From Pedobacter sp. R20-19 (GTDB lineage Bacteria; Bacteroidota; Bacteroidia; Sphingobacteriales; Sphingobacteriaceae), in NCBI RefSeq assembly GCF_000708265.2, contig NZ_JCKI01000003.1, positions 372,001-436,000 of the forward strand: a stretch of DNA of 64,000 nt, given 5' to 3'. Both the position numbers and the translations under genes were made by a program. Below are positions 9,114 to 17,085 of the stretch, piece by piece. Numbering within the stretch: position 1 is the stretch's first letter; every line of letters starts with the position of its first letter. Below the pieces are notes generated by a model, which searched no databases, had not been told where the DNA came from, and was given only the letters and a program-made list of their open reading frames with translations.

Positions 9114-9246
9114 TCCTGATTCTTCTGACGGAAAGATATCAAAGTAATTTCGGTGAATCAATTAAATAGTATCTGAAACCATCAGGAGCAAACAATAATA
9201 AATATTGCTCATGATAGATTCATCACCGTTAAAAAATCATATACAG

Positions 9247-10368
9247 ATGAAAAACAAAAGAAACGTTTTTTACAGCCTGCTCATCATAATGGTAGGCGTA
9301 ACTTATTTCCCCTTACTGGCACAGCAAAAAAGTAGTGTTCAAAATGTAATTGAAACCAAAAATGTAACCACTTCTTACGGCCCCAATAGCATTGTCCGTA
9401 CTATTAAGCAAGACAGGCATGGAAATATCTGGCTTGCTTCAGGTGAAGGTATTATTCGTTATGACGGAAAGGTTTTCACCAATATGACCAGTAAAGAGAA
9501 TTCGGTTCGCTTTTTTTCAGTTTTAGAAGATAGAAAAGGAAATTTTTGGTTTGCTTCTATTGGTTCTGGAGTTTATTACTATGATGGAAAATCTTTTCGG
9601 AATTTCACAACCAAAGACGGCCTTGCGAATGATCGGGTGACTAATATTTATGAAGATAACTCTGGTTATATTTGGTTTGGCACTGAAGGCGGAGCAAGCC
9701 TTTACGATGGGAAATCCTTTCAAAATTTTAAAATGAACGAAGTCCCTCCTGTTAATGAGGCTGATTCTGTCTATACAGGACCTGAACCTGTTCATACTGA
9801 AGCTGACTCTGTCCATATTTCATTTTATCAACATCCGCTTCCTAAAAATAATTGGATGCATAATGATGTTAATGCGATCAGCGAAGATAAAACAGGAAAA
9901 TTTTGGTTTGGAACAAGGGGCTATGCCACCGTTTATGATGGAAAGACATTTACCACGATCATCAATAATAACGGCAAACCTTTCACAAACGTTCGTTCGA
10001 TCATTAAAGATAAAAAAGGCAATATCTGGCTTGGTGGCGCTGATGGACTTTGGCGCTATAACGGCAAAACATTTACCAACTTTACTCAAAAGTTTGTGGG
10101 TTACATCTACGAAGACAAAAAGGGCAATATCTGGACGAGTTCAGAAAGTGTTAAGAACCAAAATTGGGTACTTTCTCGTTATGATGAAAAGTCCTTGTTA
10201 GATAATAAGTCCATTGTAACTGAAATAAAGGTGAATGATAATATGCTCTGTGGGATTTTAGCAGCTAACGATGGTAGCATTTGGTTTGGTGGTTTGAAAG
10301 GCGTGTATCGTTATGATGCCAACCTACCTGAGGGACAACACAAAACCATCACAGACTTTAAAAAGTAA
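9247..10368 (+). CDS. Secreted beta-propeller protein with two-component-regulator propeller repeats, no kinase
   Basis: A signal peptide (MKNKRNVFYSLLIIM to LLAQQ) is followed by about seven reg_prop (PF07494) repeats of the type NIWLASGEGIIRYDGK, each with IWF/IWL and a YDGK turn. These repeats normally form the periplasmic sensor of hybrid two-component systems, but this protein stops after the propeller, without Y_Y_Y, membrane or kinase parts. The ATG at 9247 begins the signal peptide directly. Upstream in-frame starts (TTG 9205, ATG 9211) would bury it. It is divergent from the membrane winged-helix regulator, so it may be a ligand-binding partner of that protein. Confidence 0.85.
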   Translation: MKNKRNVFYSLLIIMVGVTYFPLLAQQKSSVQNVIETKNVTTSYGPNSIVRTIKQDRHGNIWLASGEGIIRYDGKVFTNMTSKENSVRFFSVLEDRKGNFWFASIGSGVYYYDGKSFRNFTTKDGLANDRVTNIYEDNSGYIWFGTEGGASLYDGKSFQNFKMNEVPPVNEADSVYTGPEPVHTEADSVHISFYQHPLPKNNWMHNDVNAISEDKTGKFWFGTRGYATVYDGKTFTTIINNNGKPFTNVRSIIKDKKGNIWLGGADGLWRYNGKTFTNFTQKFVGYIYEDKKGNIWTSSESVKNQNWVLSRYDEKSLLDNKSIVTEIKVNDNMLCGILAANDGSIWFGGLKGVYRYDANLPEGQHKTITDFKK

Positions 10369-10701
10369 TTAAGGATAAATAATGTGCATAGCAACCAGGT
10401 GTTTAACAAACCGGAGTGATAAATTCTAATCAGGTATAAATAAATACTATAAAACTGCACACTCATGTAGTGTGCAGTTTTAAATCGTTAAGTAATTTAT
10501 TTACATTAATAATTGCAAAATATAATTGTCTCTTCTAATTGATTTGTAGTTAAATTTCTTCTTTGTTTTCACACACAGCATACATGCGCTAGCGCGGGGA
10601 CAAAAAAGATATGCTGATAAATATTTTCAGTGTAGCATTTTAATAGCACTAATCGTTATGGAATTACTTCTAAATCAAAAATATAATTTATGAATTATAG
10701 A
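10369..10701. other. Intergenic stretch between propeller protein and small lipoprotein
   Basis: Contains the propeller gene terminator (10451-10481). The rest is AT-rich, with no other feature recognised. Confidence 0.4.
10451..10481 (+). terminator. Intrinsic terminator-like hairpin after the propeller gene
   Basis: Arms AAAACTGCACAC and GTGTGCAGTTTT are perfectly complementary around a 7-base loop. They lie 83 bases after the stop codon and end in a short T run. Confidence 0.75.
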
Positions 10702-11016
10702 ATGAAAACAGCAAAACTATTAAGCATTGTATTAATTATAATACTTTTATTTAATTGTAAAAAAAGCACTGTTAAAAAATATTCCTACGAATTTACAAAT
10801 GCATATTGCGCTCAAATTACTGTAGGTGGCTTTGTAGGGATTAAAGAAAAATGTTTTTCAGTAGGTGAAATTATTGAAGGTACGCTCAAAAAAAATGGAA
10901 TGGTTTCGGTAAGGATAGCAGAACATTCACAGAAAAATGAAGAGCCTGCAAATTCCTCCAGTTACCAGGAATTTTTAGATATCCCAATCGCAAATTTAAA
11001 ACTAATCGGAAGATGA
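10702..11016 (+). CDS. Small lipoprotein, unknown function
   Basis: From the ATG at 10702 the product is about 104 residues, with a lipoprotein signal (MKTAKLLSIVLIIILLFNC) whose cysteine is followed by lysines. The mature part is a short mixed domain (YEFTNAYCAQITVGGFVGI, then MVSVRIAEHSQK). An ATG four codons earlier (10690) is the other possible start. I recognise no family. It stands alone, without an obvious operon partner. Confidence 0.55.
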   Translation: MKTAKLLSIVLIIILLFNCKKSTVKKYSYEFTNAYCAQITVGGFVGIKEKCFSVGEIIEGTLKKNGMVSVRIAEHSQKNEEPANSSSYQEFLDIPIANLKLIGR

Positions 11017-11450
11017 ATCGTGCAACGCTTAACGCACGTATAATTTGTTTGTGCAGGTTTATTCAATAACTAATTTACAGGGATTGATTTAACAAAGCAT
11101 AATCCTTCTTCATTATAAATTTGTAAATATAATACTCGTCTAACCGCAGACTGAGGTGAATTAAGCCCCCTATCCGCCTGTCATTACCTTTCCCCTGAAA
11201 GGGAAAGGACGATGAAAAAAATATTTATCGAAGCGATCGTAATTCCCATCTTTCAGGGTGCCGCATGCAGGGAGGACTGGTTAATTTGCTTCCGTCAGAC
11301 CTTCCACACTTTTTTTCCATACTACGAGAAGGAGATTGCTTCGTACCTCGAAAGGACGACCGTTCTGCCTTTAAATAAGATGGTTTTAATACAAATACCA
11401 GGTAGTCATTTTTTAATCAAATTGATCTATTCGCATTAATTCAATTAGCC
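11017..11450. other. Intergenic repeats downstream of the cryptochrome gene
   Basis: Holds copy A of a diverged direct repeat (11051-11140). It then has a palindrome-rich part with ctttcccctgaaagggaaag near 11188-11207 and the 14-mer gcgatcgtaattcc at 11233-11246, which recurs in the palindromic element near 59.67 kb. An open frame at 11212-11439 crosses this repeat DNA and has no protein-like features, so I do not call it a gene. Confidence 0.5.
11051..11140 (+). repeat. Diverged direct repeat, copy A
   Basis: Shares with copy B (13031-13128) the segments gtgYaRRtttat, aaataact, ggattRatt and ataatccttctt, then attat, and ataatactc. The two copies flank the cryptochrome gene in the same orientation. 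Confidence 0.55.
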
Positions 11451-12845
11451 TTATTTAATCACTATATCACGTATCAAGTTAATTGCTCTACTCCACTTTT
11501 TATAGATTTCTATAGGTTTGGGGTATGCTGGAATATCATACTCCCAAGGAATTAACGTCTCTATATCATTCCTTTTCGAAAGCTCAGGAACCCACTTGCG
11601 GATAAAATCTTGCGTCTTATATTTATTAGATTGATGAACAGGGTTTGTATACCAAATCTCAAATGCCTGCATATGCCAGTTCATCCAATTTGAGCTAACA
11701 TCATAATCAATTAATTTAGCTTCGAAATAAGACGCACCCCATGTCCAATCTACCTTTAAATCATGTACTAGATAACTTGCACAGTTTACTCGGCCACGAT
11801 TACTCATGTATCCTGTTTGGTTCAACTGCCGCATGTGCGCATCAATTAAAGGAATACCTGTAGTACCCATACACCATTTCTCAAACTTCACCGGATCATT
11901 TTCCCAGTCTACTTCCTTATTTTTATAGCCATTTGTTTTAAAGATCGCATCACCAAAACGCATCCCCTTAAATGTAAAATAATCCCTCCATACCAGTTCA
12001 AAAATCAGCCACCAGGTACTTTGATTTTTTTTAATTTTTGCTTCATAATTTTTTACTTTTTCATAGATCTCCCTTGCCGAAATACAGCCCAATGCCAGAT
12101 ATGGTGAGAATTTTGAACTATAGTCTAACCCGTCTGATTTATTTCTGCTCCATCTATAACCCGTTAAAAGCTCAGATTTGAAGGTATAATATTCCAATCT
12201 TTCCAAGGCCGCGGTTTCTCCCCCTTCAATAAATGGTTTCGCTTTCTCATATTCATTTTTCGCAAACCCATAAACACTGTAAGACGGAAATTTTTTAGTT
12301 TTAATATTTTTAATGGCATTTAGTTTAGCTGGCCGGCTAAAAGTTTTTAGAGGCTCGGCATGAGTTGCAACAGGAATTCGATAGGCTTTGCTCGTTAGCG
12401 GGATCTTTGCAATCTTAAAAGGAATATCATCTTCATGATAAAGTGTTTTGCCCCAGAAAAAATGAAACTTCGTATCCGAAAGTGCATTGATAACCTGATC
12501 AACTAAATTAATTTCATAACTGGCATATTCTTTTTCCGCATAAATATCGGTTATACCGTATTTCTCAACCAGTACAGGCAAGGTTTCTAATGCCGAAAAT
12601 TCGCCGATAATTAAATGCCCACCAATCATTTCCAGGTTAGTTCTCAAATCAAGAACACACTGCTGCATAAACTTAAATCTGATCACATCTGCTCTTCGAA
12701 ATCCAAGCTCCAGTTTCTCAAAATCTTTCTTTTCAATACAATAGCAAAAAATTAGCTCACTACATTCTTCTTGCGCCCTGTATAAGGCCTCATTATCATG
12801 CAGTCTCAAATCATTCTTAAACCAAACTAAACCACGTTTCGCCAT
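11451..12845 (-). CDS. Cryptochrome/photolyase family protein, DASH-like
   Basis: This 464-residue flavoprotein has an N-terminal Rossmann photolyase domain (RGLVWFKNDLRLHDNEAL) and a C-terminal FAD domain from about 200. The FAD domain has SSKFSPYLALGCISAREIY, STWWLIFELVWRDYF, and TGYMSNRGRVNCASYLVHDL leading to DYDVSSNWMNW. These are CRY-DASH signatures, so blue-light sensing or repair of cyclobutane dimers in single-stranded DNA is likely. After SNWMNW the usual stretch up to the NP..Q..KY block is about six residues shorter than in the plant and cyanobacterial CRY-DASH proteins I recall, and is aromatic (AFEIWY). This loop lies near the flavin. It stands alone between two copies of a diverged repeat. 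Confidence 0.9.
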   Translation of the reverse strand: MAKRGLVWFKNDLRLHDNEALYRAQEECSELIFCYCIEKKDFEKLELGFRRADVIRFKFMQQCVLDLRTNLEMIGGHLIIGEFSALETLPVLVEKYGITDIYAEKEYASYEINLVDQVINALSDTKFHFFWGKTLYHEDDIPFKIAKIPLTSKAYRIPVATHAEPLKTFSRPAKLNAIKNIKTKKFPSYSVYGFAKNEYEKAKPFIEGGETAALERLEYYTFKSELLTGYRWSRNKSDGLDYSSKFSPYLALGCISAREIYEKVKNYEAKIKKNQSTWWLIFELVWRDYFTFKGMRFGDAIFKTNGYKNKEVDWENDPVKFEKWCMGTTGIPLIDAHMRQLNQTGYMSNRGRVNCASYLVHDLKVDWTWGASYFEAKLIDYDVSSNWMNWHMQAFEIWYTNPVHQSNKYKTQDFIRKWVPELSKRNDIETLIPWEYDIPAYPKPIEIYKKWSRAINLIRDIVIK

Positions 12846-13159
12846 TTGCTACAATATTTAAAGGCTTACAGATAGTAACCTCATTAGCAAACACTAATCT
12901 ATTATAATCTGCCGCGAGAATACCAAATGTTTCAAACTAACACCTCTATGGCAAAAAGGTTCGATATAATTGAATTCAATATAGCTCATTCCATCAATTG
13001 GATAGCCTACTCTAGCGCAAATATGCCGTGTGTGTAGATTTATATAAATAACTGTAACGAAATGATGTGGATTAATTCAGTAGCGTATAATCCTTCTTTA
13101 TTATTGATTGGTAATTATAATACTCTTTCATGGGATGTGTTCGTATTTCCAAACGTAAG
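12846..13159. other. Intergenic stretch with repeat copy B
   Basis: Upstream of the cryptochrome gene. Apart from the diverged repeat (13031-13128), nothing was recognised. Confidence 0.4.
13031..13128 (+). repeat. Diverged direct repeat, copy B
   Basis: Partner of the copy at 11051-11140. The best conserved core is tataatccttctttattat followed, about 10 bases later, by ataatactc. Small indels separate the copies. Confidence 0.55.
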
Positions 13160-13567
13160 CTAATAGAGGAATTTCATTTTTGCCTCTTCACTTACTGGCG
13201 TAAAAAAGTTTATCAAATTCCCGTCTGGATCACGAAATAATAATGAACGGTTACCCCAAGGCATGGTTGTAGGCTTTTGAACAATTTCGCTTGTTAAATC
13301 TTTAATTCGCTCATAATCATCATCCACATTTTTAACAAGGAACTCTATGATAATACTTTTGTTAGTCACAGGTTCGGCAACGCCTTCTCCGAAGAAAGCC
13401 AATGTTCTTGTACTTCCAATTGCCAAAGTAAAAGATTCAGATATAACCTCTGCAAAGTCATCTGTTGCCCATTTGGCTATTGTGCCTGTTGCATGCTCAA
13501 AAAACTGAACCAATCGTTTGATGTCAGCGGTAATAATTCTTACTGATACTAAATTTGCTTTATCCAT
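13160..13567 (-). CDS. VOC (glyoxalase/bleomycin resistance) superfamily protein
   Basis: This 135-residue single VOC domain opens with SVRIITADIKRLVQFFEHAT and closes with LLFRDPDGNLINFFTP, where the late FRDPDGN block is the usual family mark. The first metal position (His in many glyoxalases) is not obvious, so an antibiotic-binding or dioxygenase-like role is as likely as glyoxalase activity. It follows the WYL regulator gene by 46 bases on the same strand, which suggests co-transcription. Confidence 0.85.
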   Translation of the reverse strand: MDKANLVSVRIITADIKRLVQFFEHATGTIAKWATDDFAEVISESFTLAIGSTRTLAFFGEGVAEPVTNKSIIIEFLVKNVDDDYERIKDLTSEIVQKPTTMPWGNRSLLFRDPDGNLINFFTPVSEEAKMKFLY

Positions 13568-13613
13568 TTTTCTTTTGTCTTTAAATTAATAATAGCACAA
13601 AAGTAGAATGGCA

Positions 13614-14345
13614 TTATGACAACTGTATGTCAGGTATAGTAAAGTTTTTTTCTTTGGTGTCCAAAAAATCTTTTAAGGTGAGTTCATGTGGTTCAAACGA
13701 AATTTCAAGTGGTTCTATTTTTAAAATTCTATCTAATCTAAACATACGGTAATCATTTCTTAGCTGGCAAAAAGCAATAACCAACCAATGCTCTTGTAAA
13801 TTGTAGTAGAAGGCAAATGGCTCTATGTTGCGGATAGTTTTATCATTATTTGGTGCTGATTGGTAGGTGATTTTCAAAACCTTAAAGTCTGTCAGCGCAT
13901 TTTGTATTAAGGTTAATGAATTACTCGTATTTCTGTTTGGGATTACAGGACTAATGGCAATTCTTTTAAAAAGTAATTCAGCCTTGTTTTTTGTTGAATA
14001 CAATAAAACAGCCTTTATTTTGTTGATCGCCTCCGTATATTCTTCTATCAAAGAACTATCACTATTTTTTTGCACCAATTGTTCTATCGTTATTAAAGCA
14101 TTTGCTTCACTTTCGGTAAACATTACGGGCGGAATGTTATACCCTTCCATTAAGGCATATCCTTTTCTTTCTTCAGCAATTATTGGCACACCGGCTTGTT
14201 CCAATGCTTTAATATCTCTATAAATTGTTCGAACACTTACATTAAACTTTTTAGCAAGGGTTAATGATGTAACAATCCGCTTTGTTTGTAGAATGGTTAG
14301 TATAGCAGTAAGTCTAGAAAGCCTTTTTATATCATTGCTGTCCAT
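13614..14345 (-). CDS. YafY-type HTH/WYL domain transcriptional regulator
   Basis: This 243-residue protein has an N-terminal HTH_11 domain (RLSRLTAILTILQTKRIVT, then VSVRTIYRDIKALEQAGVPI at about 35-54). A C-terminal WYL domain follows (about 150-230, with EHWLVIAFCQLRNDYRMFRL and DRI). WYL proteins bind small ligands or nucleic acid and often repress a neighbouring gene. The next gene downstream is a VOC protein, the most likely target or co-transcribed partner. Confidence 0.9.
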   Translation of the reverse strand: MDSNDIKRLSRLTAILTILQTKRIVTSLTLAKKFNVSVRTIYRDIKALEQAGVPIIAEERKGYALMEGYNIPPVMFTESEANALITIEQLVQKNSDSSLIEEYTEAINKIKAVLLYSTKNKAELLFKRIAISPVIPNRNTSNSLTLIQNALTDFKVLKITYQSAPNNDKTIRNIEPFAFYYNLQEHWLVIAFCQLRNDYRMFRLDRILKIEPLEISFEPHELTLKDFLDTKEKNFTIPDIQLS

Positions 14346-14722
14346 TTTTATTTCATTTCATATAATTGGTGGTCTTGAAGCCATGCCCCCGTAGTTGGCA
14401 GAAGCATTTATAACTCTATATCACAGCATAATCGGCAGTTCATAAACATATAGACTACCTGTGATTAATCGCTCTCTATGGGCTTAACCATTTCTGTTTG
14501 TGTAAAGCCGGGTTGATCTCTCATTTTTTTTATGCTGCGATATTTTAATTCAAGTTACACCATTTTTCGAAACAAAATTATCAGAAACATTCTACGTTTT
14601 TAGAAATCAGTAAAAAATCAATCTGCATTTACGCTATAGTCCCCCCCACGAAGCTTAAAGTACTAAAAATCTGTAAGGTTTTTAAAGCCTTACAGATTTA
14701 TTCATAACTTTTATAACCTCAA
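14346..14722. other. Intergenic stretch between WYL regulator and phytase
   Basis: Holds the promoter region of the WYL regulator and the phytase operon terminator at 14667-14699. Nothing else was recognised. Confidence 0.4.
14667..14699 (-). terminator. Intrinsic terminator of the phytase operon
   Basis: AAATCTGTAAGG and CCTTACAGATTT pair perfectly over 12 bases. On the minus strand the stem is followed by a T run. It lies 24 bases beyond the phytase stop codon. Confidence 0.85.
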
Positions 14723-15799
14723 TTAACGATTCACCTCTAACTTTTTACCAGCAAGGTCTTCCCAACGGTAAAAATGAAATGTTTTGTCATCACTCATGGC
14801 CACCAGTAAACCATGTTTAAAATCAGCATTTAGCGGTACAGAAACCACATCTATTCCATCGGTTTGGTTGGCTGAATATTTTATGGTCATTAATAATGGG
14901 TGCTCATTTTTAGCACCACCCTTACCCGTTCTGCTATATACTTTCAACTGCCTGGCGCCTTGATCAGATACCAATATATAGCCGTTGTTTTCAGCCGTTT
15001 TGTAAATAGCAACACCTTCATTATCTACCGCAAAATCACCCTGCCCAAAAAGCGCCAGTTCCTGATTGCCTTTTGCAGGGTCTGCATAATATTTTCGTAC
15101 GCCAAACTGTTCATCGCAGTAATACACAAAACCCAATTCAGTATCTACTGCAATAGCCTCAATTTCTTTCTTGCCACTATAGCTTCCAAACTTCCGCACT
15201 AACCTTGCCTTCACATTACCTTTTCCATCATCTGCTAATAGGTATTGCCATAAATACCCTCCTTCTTTCGGACCAGATTTACGGCCAACAATGGCATAAA
15301 TTTGTCCTTTAGGATCAGTATACATGGAAATCCCCATAAGGTCTCTATATTCTGTTCCGGTTTCACCAACAAAAACCGGAATACCACCACCGTCAACAGG
15401 TTTCATATCTGGCAAACTATACATCCGCAATTTATGCGTGTAGCGCTCAGTGGTTACGGCAATATCCGTTTTTTTACCACCAAGGTTTAAACCATAGGCA
15501 ATATCAACATTATCAGGCCGTTTTAACCCCTTAACAGTTTTCGACTTTATAATTTTTCCTTTCAGGTCAAAAACATACAATCCACCATTGGTATCTTTAT
15601 CCGTACCAATCACTAAAGATTTGGCAGGGTCGGCCGGATTTACCCAAATGGCCGGGTCATCTGTATCAAAATCAACAGGATCAGATACATATAAAGGTTT
15701 TACTTCATTATTATTAATTTGCTGTGCCCTACCATTACAAGAAATGGTTAAGCTTAACACCGCAACAGAGGCGATGTAAATCAAGTTTTTATGCTTCAT
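14723..15799 (-). CDS. Beta-propeller phytase, lipoprotein
   Basis: This is a phytase of the beta-propeller type (PF02333), which removes phosphate from inositol hexakisphosphate using calcium. From the ATG at 15799 it has 358 residues with a lipoprotein signal (LSLTISC). The family motifs are DTDDPAIWVNPADPAKS, VIGTDKDTNGGLYVFDL, RPDNVDIAYG, EIEAIAVDTELGFVYYCDE, DNEGVAIYKTAENNGYILVSDQG and QTDGIDVVS. A longer frame to 15958 would overlap the upstream gene and bury the signal peptide, so I chose 15799. It follows the beta-helix gene by five bases and is the last gene of the TonB operon. Confidence 0.95.
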   Translation of the reverse strand: MKHKNLIYIASVAVLSLTISCNGRAQQINNNEVKPLYVSDPVDFDTDDPAIWVNPADPAKSLVIGTDKDTNGGLYVFDLKGKIIKSKTVKGLKRPDNVDIAYGLNLGGKKTDIAVTTERYTHKLRMYSLPDMKPVDGGGIPVFVGETGTEYRDLMGISMYTDPKGQIYAIVGRKSGPKEGGYLWQYLLADDGKGNVKARLVRKFGSYSGKKEIEAIAVDTELGFVYYCDEQFGVRKYYADPAKGNQELALFGQGDFAVDNEGVAIYKTAENNGYILVSDQGARQLKVYSRTGKGGAKNEHPLLMTIKYSANQTDGIDVVSVPLNADFKHGLLVAMSDDKTFHFYRWEDLAGKKLEVNR

Positions 15800-15804
15800 T
15801 TTTA

Positions 15805-17061
15805 TTATTTTGTGCCATATGCACCAATAAATGTAGATGGTGCTGGTGATGTATAAGTGATACCGTTTTTCATGACAATGCCTGCCTGATGGTGACGGGT
15901 AAAGTTGGTGATTCCTTTGCTCAAAGCTGGTGAATTTCCTTGCAAATGGAAATCCCATGAGGTATTTAAATCGGCATTGCTTGTTGACGTGTTTAATGGA
16001 TAATTCACAAATTTAGGTTCGTTATCGCCCGCAACAGTTCCAATTATGTCATTTTTACCGCCAACAATATCGCCTTTAGGCTGAAATTGATTCACTGTAA
16101 CCTGATCAAAACCATAATACCAGTTATTGCTGTATACAGAACGAGCATCTTCTGGCTTTTTCGGATCTCTTTTAATACCAAAACGGGTATTGGCAAAAAG
16201 GTTATTGTGTAAATCTGCACGCACAGTGCTTTCCAACCATATTGAACCACCTTTCGCGGTTGGTCTTCTCCAGCCGGTATTTACCATGGTATTGTTATAA
16301 GCAATGATATAGGTTTGCGGTACCTTATCACCCGTATTGGAAAGTTTTAAGGCATTTGTGTTGGTGCTATAAATCAGATTATAAGCGATATCAGCCAAAC
16401 ATCCCGATTTAAAGTTCATCGCCTCGCCACCAGCTACTCCAGTAGTGTAGAAAACATTGTTGGCAAAAATGATTTTTCCACCTTCTATATAGGTACAATC
16501 TTCCTGAAGGTTTCTGAACACGCTATTTTGCACCACCAGTTTGCCTTTGGCATTAGCAAACCATAATGCAGGGAGGTTTTCACCCGCTACGGCTTTATAA
16601 AGTCCCATTTTTACAGAGGTTGATGCATCGGAAGTGGTTGAACCTGCGTATTCAATAATCGTATGATCAAGCACCAGTTCCTCACAGGTTGGCCCGGCCA
16701 GTATGCCGCCCCAAAGTTTACCAAATTTCTTCTGCGGGGTTTTGTAAAATTCATTTACAGTAAATTTAATCGGGTTATCTGCCGTTCCCAAGGCATATAA
16801 ATTTCCTTTTACCACAATTTCAGGTTTGGCCACGGTATCCATTAAAATGGTTACGCCTTCTTCAATAGTAAGCGATTTACCCTCCGGAATAATGATATCC
16901 CCTTTGATTACCTGCGTACTTCCTTTTGCCCATACACCTGAAACTTCACCAATGGCCGAACCATCAACAACGGAAGTATCTACGTCAATATTGGCCTTTT
17001 CACATCCCGCAAGGGCCAGTACCAAAAGGATGAATAATTTAAAAATCTGATTCGATTTCAT
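15805..17061 (-). CDS. Right-handed parallel beta-helix lipoprotein
   Basis: This 418-residue lipoprotein (LLVLALAGC) has a long run of short strands typical of a right-handed beta-helix. Turns such as VKGNLYALGTADNPIKFT, DHTIIEYAGS and NSVFRNLQEDCTYIEGG recall the pectate-lyase fold. No catalytic triad of a known polysaccharide lyase can be named. It lies between a TonB receptor (24 bases) and the phytase (5 bases), so it may be the surface-exposed capture protein for the receptor, in the place SusD takes in sugar systems. That role is inferred from position. Confidence 0.8.
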   Translation of the reverse strand: MKSNQIFKLFILLVLALAGCEKANIDVDTSVVDGSAIGEVSGVWAKGSTQVIKGDIIIPEGKSLTIEEGVTILMDTVAKPEIVVKGNLYALGTADNPIKFTVNEFYKTPQKKFGKLWGGILAGPTCEELVLDHTIIEYAGSTTSDASTSVKMGLYKAVAGENLPALWFANAKGKLVVQNSVFRNLQEDCTYIEGGKIIFANNVFYTTGVAGGEAMNFKSGCLADIAYNLIYSTNTNALKLSNTGDKVPQTYIIAYNNTMVNTGWRRPTAKGGSIWLESTVRADLHNNLFANTRFGIKRDPKKPEDARSVYSNNWYYGFDQVTVNQFQPKGDIVGGKNDIIGTVAGDNEPKFVNYPLNTSTSNADLNTSWDFHLQGNSPALSKGITNFTRHHQAGIVMKNGITYTSPAPSTFIGAYGTK

Positions 17062-17085
17062 ATTTTTTTTGTTTTAAAATTTCGA

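Noticed and set aside
11212..11439. Open frame of 75 codons on the plus strand downstream of the cryptochrome gene
   Set aside because: It crosses palindrome-rich repeat DNA, shares a 14-mer with another intergenic element, and its translation has no domain-like pattern.
15800..15958. Longer N-terminus for the phytase
   Set aside because: The extra 53 residues overlap the beta-helix gene and would place the lipoprotein signal inside the chain.
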